Positions 1 through 7,727 of a stretch of 64,000 nt of DNA are shown piece by piece. The position numbers and the translations under genes are program-made. Within the stretch, counting starts at the first letter, position 1; every line of letters starts with the position of its first letter. The DNA is taken from contig CAYZAK010000003.1 in NCBI GenBank assembly GCA_964476445.1, forward strand, positions 1-64,000. Direction: 5' to 3'. This stretch comes from CAYZAK01 sp964476445 (GTDB lineage Bacteria > CG03 > SLGR01 > JAGXOG01). Below the pieces are notes generated by a model that saw only the letters and a list, made by a program, of their open reading frames with translations, did no database searches and was not told the origin of the DNA.

Positions 1-2
1 AA

Positions 3-743
3 AAAGAAAAAAAACCGGTAGCTTTTACTAATACTCTGGAAGTTCTTTACAAAGATGAGTACGGATCGGACCCTCAAATAAATGAAATTATTGAAGAAGA
101 AACCCGGAAGTTGGACGTACCCCTGGATAAAAAAATAGGAGAGGCCAAGGTAACTCTGAACCATTATTTAACGGGAGAACAGAGCCGGCACGGGGAATTA
201 CCCCTGGGAAACTGGCAGACCGATGTCATGAGGGAATTCTCCGCCGCGGATTTTGCTTTCCATAATATGGGGGGGATAAGAGCGCCCATTACCCGGGGAA
301 ATATAAAAGTTAGGGATATATGGGAGCTATCCCCTTTTGAAAATACTCTGGTGAAAATGGAATTAACCGGTCAGCAGGTTAAAGAACTTTTAGAGGAGAG
401 TGCAAGCGGTTCCTACTTTGGATTACAGATATCCGGGCTAAAAGTTATATACGACAGTTCTCTCCCAAAAGGAAGAAGAGTTCTTAATACAATAGATACC
501 GGAAGTACAGACAATGATGGGGCCCAAATACGGGGTCGGGAACTGGATTATGAAAAGGAGTATACGGTAGTTACAAATTCTTTTTTAGCCCAGGGAGGAG
601 ATGGGTATACGGTATTTACCCGGGGCGATGAAATTGAGGAATTACCTGACCTTTTACGGGAAGTACAGATAGAGTATATAAAAGAGAATAGTCCTGTACA
701 AGCAGCCGTAGAAGAGAGGCTTATTAATATAAGTTTAAACTAA
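3..743 (+). CDS. 5'-nucleotidase, C-terminal part (cut by window start)
   Basis: The reading frame is open from the first bases, so the gene begins upstream and only its C-terminal ~246 residues are seen. They match the 5'-nucleotidase C-terminal domain (UshA/CD73 family): N-x-GGIR (HNMGGIRAPI), the SPFENTLV substrate-loop segment followed by LTGQQVKELLE, and GGDGYTVF near the end. A TTG at 111 is an internal codon, not a start. Family members are exported and strip phosphate from nucleotides. The next gene, 54 bases on, is a nucleoside transporter, so the likely job is to make nucleosides for uptake. The metallophosphatase domain and signal peptide lie outside the window and cannot be checked. 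Confidence 0.88.
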   Translation, partial: KEKKPVAFTNTLEVLYKDEYGSDPQINEIIEEETRKLDVPLDKKIGEAKVTLNHYLTGEQSRHGELPLGNWQTDVMREFSAADFAFHNMGGIRAPITRGNIKVRDIWELSPFENTLVKMELTGQQVKELLEESASGSYFGLQISGLKVIYDSSLPKGRRVLNTIDTGSTDNDGAQIRGRELDYEKEYTVVTNSFLAQGGDGYTVFTRGDEIEELPDLLREVQIEYIKENSPVQAAVEERLINISLN

Positions 744-797
744 AAAGATAATTTTTTGGAAATTTTGCAAAGATAACCGCAAAAAGGAGTTAAAAAT

Positions 798-2636
798 ATG
801 GGAATAGAATTTTATTGTGGATTATTAGGACTTTTTGTTATACCGTTTATAGCCTGGCTAATATCCAATAACCGGTCTAAAATCATGTGGAAAGTGATCT
901 TAGGGGGACTGGCTATACAGCTCATACTCGGAATTTTAGTCTTGCTTACCCGTCCCGGCCAGGCGTTCTTTTCTACAATGAACGATGTGGTTCTGGGTTT
1001 ACTGGGATTCTCGGATAAAGGCGCAGAATTTTTATTTGGAAATTTAATTAATGCCGATTTTGCCGGCGCTCATTTTGCGTTTTCGGTACTGCCCACAATA
1101 ATATTCTTTTCTGCTCTTATGTCTATTCTGTACTATTCCGGGTTTATGCAGAAACTGGTGGAATTTGTCGCATGGATAATAATGAAAATTCTAGGAACCA
1201 GCGGGGCGGAAACTCTTTCGGTAAGTTCAAATATTTTTGTGGGACAGACAGAAGCTCCACTGGTGGTAAGACCTTTTATAAAAAATATGACTAAATCAGA
1301 GCTGAATACGGTAATGACAGGGGGTTTTGCTACTGTTGCCGGGGGAGTCATGGCCGCTTACGTGGGTATGTTACATAGTCATTTTCCGGCTATAGCAGGT
1401 CATTTGATAACCGCAAGTATTATGTCCGCTCCGGCGGCCATAGTAATGTCTAAACTTACTTTTCCGGAAGAAAGTCAGCCTAAAACCAAAGGTGAAGTTA
1501 AGATAGAAGTTGAAGAGAAATATGAAAATATATTAGATGCTGCAGCCAGTGGCGCTGCGGCAGGCCTGAAGCTTGCTTTAAATGTAGCTGCTATGCTGCT
1601 TGCTTTTATAGCTATTGTTCATATGGCAAATTTCGGTATAGAGTGGGCCGGTCAACAGCTCTATGTTTTAATATCTGAGCTTACCGGATGGAGTGCATTT
1701 TTAAGAGGCGTGGTTGTGGGAATAGTTCCGCTGGCTTTTTATATGGCCCGCTGGAAATGGGGCGGAAGACGCACAAAGTACTGGATAACCGGACTCTTAC
1801 TGGTATTGTGTTTACCGGTGGGAGCGTTTTATATTCTTCCCGATTTAATGTCTGTTCGTTTGGGTTTGCCCGGTTACACCTTATGGGGCATCACCGGGGC
1901 TATCACTGGATTTTTAATTGGTGCCGGAGTTACTTTTAAGTGGTTCAGAAAACTTAAAGCCTTGTGGGTTAAATCATTGGCCGTTCTTATAATCGGTGGT
2001 GCGGTTACCGGACTCATTTTTCTTGTTCTGGGGGGGAGTTCCTCGCAGGTCGGAGCAGCAGCGATTCTTTTTGGGGTGTTTGGTCTTATAGCGGCGACGG
2101 TGGTCTACTGGCGAAAACCTTGCGCTGCTACTGTAATTAAGGGAATAGTTATTGTTTTAGCAGCTTCCGCGATCGGAAGTATATTGACCGTTCTGGCCAA
2201 TTTTCAAATTATTGAGATTTTACAGGAGTTAACTCTTCAGCGTCTTTTTGGATTTATCTTTTCCGGACTTGCAGTATTGGTGGGAGTTCCATGGGCCGAT
2301 ATACTTTCGGTCGGACAGCTTATAGGTGAAAAAGTGGCTGTAAATGAGTTCGTAGCTTTTCTTTCTTTTCAAAATATGGCCAGCCAGGGAATTTTGCAGG
2401 CCAGAAGCATAGTTATAGTCAGTTATGTTCTATGCGGATTTGCTAATTTCAGTTCGATTGCCATTCAGATTGGGGGCATAGGGAGTATAGCGCCCAGCCG
2501 GACCGATGATCTGGCTAAACTGGGTTTGCGGGCTATGACCGCCGGAGTTTTAGCTTCCGCCCAAACTGCTGCGGTAGCCGGAGTAATGTATGGAATTGCC
2601 GAACAGATAGGCATCCAGCTTGTTACTCTTGCTTGA
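798..2636 (+). CDS. nupC: Concentrative nucleoside transporter (CNT/NupC family) with a large central insert
   Basis: Integral membrane protein of 612 residues. The CNT core is clear: GQTEAPLVVRPF (about 149-160, nucleoside-binding region), the MTGGFATVAGG segment (173-183), and the C-terminal half with GVPWADILSVG and NEFVAF (about 496-521). It should import nucleosides with H+ or Na+. The family is usually about 400 residues; here about 180 extra, mostly hydrophobic residues (roughly 295-475, perhaps five membrane segments) sit between the two conserved halves. The start is the ATG at 798 behind AAAGGAG. It follows the 5'-nucleotidase and precedes the BMC and nucleoside-salvage genes, which supports nucleosides as substrate. 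Confidence 0.92.
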   Translation: MGIEFYCGLLGLFVIPFIAWLISNNRSKIMWKVILGGLAIQLILGILVLLTRPGQAFFSTMNDVVLGLLGFSDKGAEFLFGNLINADFAGAHFAFSVLPTIIFFSALMSILYYSGFMQKLVEFVAWIIMKILGTSGAETLSVSSNIFVGQTEAPLVVRPFIKNMTKSELNTVMTGGFATVAGGVMAAYVGMLHSHFPAIAGHLITASIMSAPAAIVMSKLTFPEESQPKTKGEVKIEVEEKYENILDAAASGAAAGLKLALNVAAMLLAFIAIVHMANFGIEWAGQQLYVLISELTGWSAFLRGVVVGIVPLAFYMARWKWGGRRTKYWITGLLLVLCLPVGAFYILPDLMSVRLGLPGYTLWGITGAITGFLIGAGVTFKWFRKLKALWVKSLAVLIIGGAVTGLIFLVLGGSSSQVGAAAILFGVFGLIAATVVYWRKPCAATVIKGIVIVLAASAIGSILTVLANFQIIEILQELTLQRLFGFIFSGLAVLVGVPWADILSVGQLIGEKVAVNEFVAFLSFQNMASQGILQARSIVIVSYVLCGFANFSSIAIQIGGIGSIAPSRTDDLAKLGLRAMTAGVLASAQTAAVAGVMYGIAEQIGIQLVTLA

Positions 2637-2681
2637 AATAAAATTTTATAATACGTCATAAAAATGAGTGGTAATTGAGTA

Positions 2682-3770
2682 GTGGCTATTTTTTTTTTAA
2701 TACTGCTATTATTTAGTACAACTATCTGGTTGTACCTTTATTCCCAAAAACTTAGCCAGAAAACCGGTTATTTAAAAGAAGCTGTTGAGGATTTAAAACT
2801 TTTACAAGAGGTTTCTAAAGAAATTACGTCTAAGCTAAAAATATCCGAACTGCTTCCTGCTATTATGGATGCATTTGTCAAAGCGGGCCAGGTTAAAAAA
2901 GGTTCTATTATGCTTTTTGACAAAAAAAAAGATGTTCTTAAGATAAAAGCGGCCAGGGGGGTGAGTAAAAGAGCCATTGAAAATATAGAGCTCCATGCCG
3001 GTGAGGGAGTCGCCGGTCGGGTTGTCCAGACCGGCCAGTCGGTTCTTATAAACGATACGACAACCGCCGGGCTTTATAAGGATTTTTTTGAACAGCCAGA
3101 AAAAAGCAGACCCAGAGAGACATTGCTCTGTCTCCCTCTCATTTTTAAAGATGAGGTTTTGGGAGTGGTAACTCTGGATTCAAAACTGTCCGGGGAACAG
3201 TTTATAAGAAATGATGAAAGACTGTTATCTATACTGGCTTCTCAAGCGGCAGTGGCTATAAATAATGCCCGGATGTATAAAATGGCCATAACCGATCCGT
3301 TGACTGATCTTTATGTCAGTCGTTTTTTTTTAACCCGGCTGGAACAGGAAATAGAAAAAGCGAAACGTTATAAGGGAAAATTTTCGCTGTTGTTTTTAGA
3401 TATAGATCATTTTAAAAAATTCAATGACCGTTACGGCCATCAAATGGGCGATAAAGCTCTAATCCATTTAGCAAATATAATGGAGAAGACAACAAGAAGT
3501 GCGGATATTTGCGGACGGTACGGTGGTGAAGAATTTGTTATTTTACTGCCTGAGACTCCAAAAAATAAAGCGGCAGTTTTGGCCCGTCGATTACGCAAAA
3601 AAGTTTCTGAGAGCGGATTTAGGGTTAAAGGCAAACGGTATAAAATAACGGTAAGTATAGGAGTTGCAGAGTACACCCCAGGAGTAGATAAAGTACAGAA
3701 GATAATAAAAAAAGCGGATAAAAAACTTTATATGGCTAAGAAACAAGGAAGGAATAGAGTGGTTTCGTAG
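2682..3770 (+). CDS. Membrane-anchored GAF-GGDEF diguanylate cyclase
   Basis: 362 residues. One N-terminal membrane segment (about 1-20), a short helical linker, a GAF domain (about 45-195, with AGEGVAGRVVQTGQSV), then a GGDEF domain (about 200-360). The active-site motif is GGEEF (in CGRYGGEEFVILL), and the product-inhibition I-site RxxD (RSAD) sits exactly five residues before it, so an active, feedback-inhibited cyclase making c-di-GMP is expected. Start is GTG (2682). The HD-GYP gene at 61889 could degrade the same messenger. The GAF ligand is unknown. A consensus promoter follows at 3804, so it is probably not co-transcribed with the BMC genes. Confidence 0.9.
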   Translation: MAIFFLILLLFSTTIWLYLYSQKLSQKTGYLKEAVEDLKLLQEVSKEITSKLKISELLPAIMDAFVKAGQVKKGSIMLFDKKKDVLKIKAARGVSKRAIENIELHAGEGVAGRVVQTGQSVLINDTTTAGLYKDFFEQPEKSRPRETLLCLPLIFKDEVLGVVTLDSKLSGEQFIRNDERLLSILASQAAVAINNARMYKMAITDPLTDLYVSRFFLTRLEQEIEKAKRYKGKFSLLFLDIDHFKKFNDRYGHQMGDKALIHLANIMEKTTRSADICGRYGGEEFVILLPETPKNKAAVLARRLRKKVSESGFRVKGKRYKITVSIGVAEYTPGVDKVQKIIKKADKKLYMAKKQGRNRVVS

Positions 3771-3803
3771 AAAACCGTAAAAGAGCCGGCAGGGTATACT
3801 GGC

Positions 3804-3832
3804 TTGACTGTAAATTGATTTATTAGTATAAA
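3804..3832 (+). promoter_or_regulatory. Predicted sigma70-type promoter of the BMC operon
   Basis: TTGACT (3804-3809), 17 bases, then TATAAA (3827-3832). Both boxes are one base from consensus with ideal spacing. It lies between the GGDEF gene and the TIM gene, so it is the likely start of the BMC operon. Transcription would begin near 3839, only a few bases before the GTG at 3844. Confidence 0.6.
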
Positions 3833-3843
3833 TAAAAACTAAA

Positions 3844-4746
3844 GTGAAAATACTAAGAAATGATGACATTTTGGCCTCACATAAAAGAGGAAAGAAGAGT
3901 GTAAATATATCAGATAGTACACTGGTAACCCCTCTGGCAAAAGAGACTGCCGGGCGGTTTGGAATAGATATAATTACGGAGGATATTATGAGAAAACCTT
4001 ATATTGCCGGAAACTGGAAGATGAACAAGACTAACCGTGAAGCTGTGGATATGGTCCAAAAATTTAAAGATATGGTTAGTGAAGTTAAAGATGTGGATCT
4101 AATGATTGCCCCCCCCTATACAGCGCTACCGGTGTTAAATGAAGTTTTAAAAGGCTCTAATATTATGCTTGGTGCTCAAAATATGCACCAGGAAATGAGC
4201 GGTGCTTTTACCGGAGAGATTTCCCCGGCCATGTTAAAAGATACCGGTTGCGGTTGGGTTATTTTAGGACATTCCGAAAGAAGAGAATATTTCGGCTGTA
4301 CCGATGAACTGGTAAATAAAAAATTAAAGGTTGCGTTAAAGAATGATTTAAAGCCTATTGTATGTTTAGGGGAAAAGCTAGAGCAGAGAAAAGCGGGAAA
4401 GGCTTTCGATGTTATAAAGAAACAGCTGGATATCGGCTTAAAAGATATTACCGCGGAACACGCTTCAAGGTTAACTATTGCTTACGAACCGGTCTGGGCC
4501 ATTGGAACGGGTCAGACGGCCACTCCCGAGCAGGCCAATGAAGCCCATAAGTTTATCCGGGAAGATTTAAGTGAAAAATTCGGCCCTGAAATAGCAGATG
4601 GAATTAGAATTCTTTACGGGGGCAGCGTGAAACCGCACAATGTGAAGGAATTGATGAGTGAAACAAATATAGACGGTGGGTTAATCGGGGGAGCAAGTCT
4701 GGAAGCAAAATCGTTTTCTAAAATAGTAAAATTTAAAACTCAGTGA
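3844..4746 (+). CDS. tpiA: Triose-phosphate isomerase with an N-terminal BMC-type extension
   Basis: From the ATG at 3988 the protein is a normal-length TIM (252 residues): NWKMN near the N-terminus, GHSERR with the catalytic His, AYEPVWAIGTG with the catalytic Glu, and YGGSV near the C-terminus. It interconverts glyceraldehyde-3-phosphate and dihydroxyacetone phosphate. The frame stays open upstream to a GTG at 3844, adding 48 residues. The last 25 (DSTLVTPLAKETAGRFGIDI) closely resemble the C-terminus of the small BMC protein at 13002, which argues that the extension is translated. A GGAGG at 3978 stands before the internal ATG, so short and long forms may both be made. In this operon TIM would handle the glyceraldehyde-3-phosphate released by DERA. 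The TIM call is secure; the true start is not. Confidence 0.93.
   Translation: MKILRNDDILASHKRGKKSVNISDSTLVTPLAKETAGRFGIDIITEDIMRKPYIAGNWKMNKTNREAVDMVQKFKDMVSEVKDVDLMIAPPYTALPVLNEVLKGSNIMLGAQNMHQEMSGAFTGEISPAMLKDTGCGWVILGHSERREYFGCTDELVNKKLKVALKNDLKPIVCLGEKLEQRKAGKAFDVIKKQLDIGLKDITAEHASRLTIAYEPVWAIGTGQTATPEQANEAHKFIREDLSEKFGPEIADGIRILYGGSVKPHNVKELMSETNIDGGLIGGASLEAKSFSKIVKFKTQ
3978..3990 (+). promoter_or_regulatory. Internal ribosome-binding site for the short form of TIM
   Basis: GGAGG (3978-3982), five bases, then ATG (3988-3990) at the exact N-terminus of the conserved TIM fold. It lies inside an open frame that begins upstream, and so would give a second, unextended product. Confidence 0.55.
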
Positions 4747-5363
4747 TGGATGAAAATAAAATAGCGGGCGAGATTCTGCTCAGGTTGGAAAGATCCCAAA
4801 AACCGATAGTATGCAATGTGTCCAACCGGCACATGCATATAACCAAAAAACATGTAGAAAAACTTTTCGGGCACGGTTATAGACTTAAAAAATTAAGGGA
4901 TCTTCTCCAGCCGGGAGAATTTGCCGCTAAAGAGACGTTAACTCTTGTTGGTCCCCGGGGGCGATTAGAAAAGATAAGAGTTCTGGGCCCCATCCGGGAA
5001 AATACTCAGATAGAAGTTTCCAGAACCGATTGTTATACTCTGGGTATAGATGCTCCGGTAAGGGATTCGGGCAATGTGACCGGAACACCGGGAGGGCGTC
5101 TGATTGGACCGCGGGGTTCGGTGAGGCTGTCCAGGGGTATAATAGTTGCCCAGCGCCATATTCATATGACCCCTGGAGATGCAAGCGTATTTAAGGTTAA
5201 GAATAAACAGAAGGTCCGGGTGCGAACCCGTCCCCCCCGGGCAATTATTTTAGAAGATATGCTTGTAAGGGTGAACGAGGATTACTGTCTGGAGTGTCAC
5301 ATAGATACCGATGAAGCCAATGCCTGTGATTTAAAGAATGGGGATGAAGTATTTTTAAGTTAA
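4746..5363 (+). CDS. pduL: Phosphotransacylase PduL
   Basis: BMC phosphate acyltransferase, about 205 residues. It converts acyl-CoA (probably acetyl-CoA here) and phosphate into acyl-phosphate and CoA, recycling CoA inside the compartment. The two half-repeats of the family are visible, with the zinc-ligand motifs SNRHMHIT (N-terminal half) and AQRHIHMTPGDA (C-terminal half), and HIDTDEANA near the end. The start is taken as the ATG at 4746, overlapping the TIM stop by one base (TGATG); a GTG one codon earlier is possible. There is little sequence before the first conserved block, so no obvious encapsulation helix. Confidence 0.93.
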   Translation: MDENKIAGEILLRLERSQKPIVCNVSNRHMHITKKHVEKLFGHGYRLKKLRDLLQPGEFAAKETLTLVGPRGRLEKIRVLGPIRENTQIEVSRTDCYTLGIDAPVRDSGNVTGTPGGRLIGPRGSVRLSRGIIVAQRHIHMTPGDASVFKVKNKQKVRVRTRPPRAIILEDMLVRVNEDYCLECHIDTDEANACDLKNGDEVFLS

Positions 5364-5381
5364 TATGCAGGAGCTAATTTT

Positions 5382-5675
5382 ATGGAACAAGCTTTAGGAA
5401 TGATAGAGACCAGGGGTTTAGTGGGAATGATTGAAGCCGGCGATGCCATGGTAAAGGCAGCCAATGTAAGTCTGGTCGGATATGAAAAAATAGGAGCCGG
5501 TTATGTAACCGTACTGGTCAGGGGCAAGGTTGCTGCCTGCCGTGCCGCGTGCGAAGCGGGGACCGTAGCCGCCCAGAAAGTGGGAGAGCTTGTATCCGTT
5601 CATGTAATTCCCCGCCCCAATGTAGAGTTAGAGGATGTATTCCCTATTACCCGGGAATTTTTTAAGGATAAGTAG
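5382..5675 (+). CDS. BMC-H shell hexamer protein 1
   Basis: 97 residues, a single BMC domain (PduA/CcmK type): ALGMIETRGLVGMIEAGDAM at the start, the KIGAG pore loop followed by VTVLVRG, and SVHVIPRP at the end. Six copies should form a shell tile with a central pore lined by the KIGAG loop. CAGGAG stands 9 bases before the ATG. Two bases separate it from the second BMC-H. ACRAACEAG gives it more cysteines next to the pore strand than the other two paralogues. Confidence 0.96.
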   Translation: MEQALGMIETRGLVGMIEAGDAMVKAANVSLVGYEKIGAGYVTVLVRGKVAACRAACEAGTVAAQKVGELVSVHVIPRPNVELEDVFPITREFFKDK

Positions 5676-5677
5676 AC

Positions 5678-5968
5678 ATGGAAGCGTTAGGAATGATAGA
5701 AACCCGGGGGCTTATAGGCTGTATTGAAGCGGCTGACGTAATGGTGGATACTGCCAATATAGAACTGGTTAAATATGAGAAAACGGGAAACGGTATAGTC
5801 ACAATTTTAATAAGAGGCCAGGTGGCTGACTGTCGAGCGGCGGTGGATGCAGCAGCAGCTGCCGTGGAAAGAATAGGGCAGTTGTTGAGCACCCATGTAA
5901 TTCCTTACCCGTATAAAGATCTTGAAGGTAGTTTACCGATAAATATAGAAGAAATTAAAAGAGGATAA
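5678..5968 (+). CDS. BMC-H shell hexamer protein 2
   Basis: 96 residues, single BMC domain: ALGMIETRGLIGCIEAAD, pore loop KTGNG, VTILIRG, STHVIPYP. The pore loop differs from its neighbours (KIGAG at 5382, KIGHG at 12625), so this hexamer should have a different pore lining. The C-terminus carries a short extra tail (INIEEIKRG). It starts two bases after the previous gene, in the core of the shell operon. Confidence 0.95.
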   Translation: MEALGMIETRGLIGCIEAADVMVDTANIELVKYEKTGNGIVTILIRGQVADCRAAVDAAAAAVERIGQLLSTHVIPYPYKDLEGSLPINIEEIKRG

Positions 5969-5970
5969 AA

Positions 5971-6267
5971 ATGCAGTTTGGAAAAATTACTGGAAATGTA
6001 GTTTGTACTACAAAAGACAATAAAATAGAGGGTAGAAAATTAATGCTGGTTCAACCGGTGGATGATAATTTAGAACCCGCCGGCACGCCTATAGTGGGTA
6101 TAGATTCAGTGGGAGCCGGTGAGGGGGAGCTGGTACTTTATGTAACCGGGTCATCTTCCCGGATGACCGATATAACCGATGACCGTCCGGTGGACTGTAC
6201 CATAATGGCCATTGTCGATTATGTGGAGAAAGAAGGCCAGTTAATATTTGAAAAACATAAAGAATAG
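5971..6267 (+). CDS. BMC-P shell vertex protein 1 (EutN/CcmL)
   Basis: 98 residues of the EutN/CcmL pentamer family: FGKITGNVVCTTKDNKIEGRK at the N-terminus, GIDSVGAGEGELVLYVTGSS in the middle, and IVDYV near the end. Five copies cap a vertex of the shell. It starts two bases after BMC-H 2. Two further BMC-P genes occur at 10526 and 10828, so the operon has three distinct vertex proteins. Confidence 0.94.
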   Translation: MQFGKITGNVVCTTKDNKIEGRKLMLVQPVDDNLEPAGTPIVGIDSVGAGEGELVLYVTGSSSRMTDITDDRPVDCTIMAIVDYVEKEGQLIFEKHKE

Positions 6268-6299
6268 TTTTTAACCTTAAAGCTATAGGAGGATATAAA

Positions 6300-7727
6300 A
6301 TGGATATTGATAAACAACAGGTATCAAAAATTGTAAGAGAAGTGGTGAAAAAAATTGAGCAGGGTACCGAAGCCCCGGTTTCTACTGGTTCAATATCCGG
6401 ATCTTCATTTCTTTTTGATACTATGGAATCGGCCATTGCCATGGCCAAAGAAGCCCAGAGCCAGTTTGCAAATATGGGCCTGGAGCTTAGAAGAAAAGTT
6501 ATAGCTTCAATGAGAGAAGCGGCTAAAGATAATGCTGAAACTTTGGCCAGGTTGGCGCACAGCGAATCGGGAATGGGTCGCTATAAAGATAAGATAAAGA
6601 AAAATATGCTCGCTGCGGAAAAGACCCCCGGTGTAGAAGATCTTTCACCGGTTACCTATACAGGAGACGACGGTATGTCTCTGGTAGAAAAAGCTCCTTT
6701 TGGAGTTATAGGTGCGGTTACTCCTTCTACAAATCCCACTTCAACGGTAATAAATAACGCTTTAAGTATATTGGCCGCGGGAAATTCGGTGGTATTTGCA
6801 CCACATCCGGCAGCTAAAAAATGTTCTCAGGAGACCATAAGGGTTTTAAACGAAGCGGTAGTAAAAGCCGGCGGACCCGGAGGCCTGATAACGGCCATGT
6901 CAGAGCCCACTCTAGAAGGAGCTCAGGTACTTTTTACCCATAGGGATATAAGAGTCCTGCTGGTTACCGGAGGTCCGGCCGTGGTAGAAAAGGCGATGGA
7001 GAGTAATAAGAAAGTTATTGCAGCCGGGCCGGGTAATCCGCCGGCGGTTGTAGACAGCACTGCGGATATAGATAAGGCTGTGGATTCCATTATTAAAGGG
7101 GGAAGTTTTGACAACGGAGTTCTTTGCACTGCGGAAAAGGAAGTTCTGGTAACTGACAGTGCGGCCGGAGCGGTTATAGAGGGGTTCCGAAACGATCCCC
7201 GGGTATACGAGTTAAATTCCGGACAGATGGACCGTCTGGCGGATCTGCTTATAGAGGAGTCGGGTAAAGGGGGATGTGAAGGAGCCATGAACCGGGAATA
7301 CGTGGGTAAAAACGCCTCCTACATTGCAAATGCCATAGGCTTGAATATTTCTGACGATATTAGAATGCTGTGGGGAGAAGTGGATAGAGAACACGATTTT
7401 ATGTGGACAGAACAGCTGATGCCCGTTATGCCGGTGGCCCGTACCGGAAATATTGAGCAGACAATAGAACTGGCCGTGAAGATGGAAGGCGGGAACGGCC
7501 ATACGGCCATCATGCATTCTCTTAATGTAGATAATTTAACTAAAATGGCTAGAAAAGGGGCCTGTTCAATATTTGTGAAAAACGGACCTTCGTTTATGGG
7601 TTTGGGTATGGGGGAGGGTTACGCAACCATGTCCATAGCTACTCCGACCGGAGACGGTTTGGTTAAGGCTTCTCATTTTACTCGTCCGTTAAGGTGTGTT
7701 TTAGTGGATCATTTTAGGATAGCATAA
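6300..7727 (+). CDS. CoA-acylating aldehyde dehydrogenase (PduP/EutE family)
   Basis: 475 residues. Oxidises an aldehyde to acyl-CoA with NAD+; here most likely acetaldehyde from DERA to acetyl-CoA. Residues 1-22 (DIDKQQVSKIVREVVKKIEQ) form a short amphipathic helix typical of BMC encapsulation peptides, followed by a small linker rich in Ser, Thr and Gly. The catalytic domain has TPSTNPTSTV (about 141-150), GPGNPPAVVD and the nucleophile Cys276 in NGVLCTAE. It has a strong ribosome site (TAGGAGGAT). It is followed directly (TAAATG, no gap) by pduS, as expected for NADH handed to an electron-transfer partner. Confidence 0.95.
   Translation: MDIDKQQVSKIVREVVKKIEQGTEAPVSTGSISGSSFLFDTMESAIAMAKEAQSQFANMGLELRRKVIASMREAAKDNAETLARLAHSESGMGRYKDKIKKNMLAAEKTPGVEDLSPVTYTGDDGMSLVEKAPFGVIGAVTPSTNPTSTVINNALSILAAGNSVVFAPHPAAKKCSQETIRVLNEAVVKAGGPGGLITAMSEPTLEGAQVLFTHRDIRVLLVTGGPAVVEKAMESNKKVIAAGPGNPPAVVDSTADIDKAVDSIIKGGSFDNGVLCTAEKEVLVTDSAAGAVIEGFRNDPRVYELNSGQMDRLADLLIEESGKGGCEGAMNREYVGKNASYIANAIGLNISDDIRMLWGEVDREHDFMWTEQLMPVMPVARTGNIEQTIELAVKMEGGNGHTAIMHSLNVDNLTKMARKGACSIFVKNGPSFMGLGMGEGYATMSIATPTGDGLVKASHFTRPLRCVLVDHFRIA

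Noticed and set aside
2465..2659. Minus-strand frame inside the nucleoside transporter
   Set aside because: It is antisense to a strongly conserved protein, with no family signal or ribosome site.
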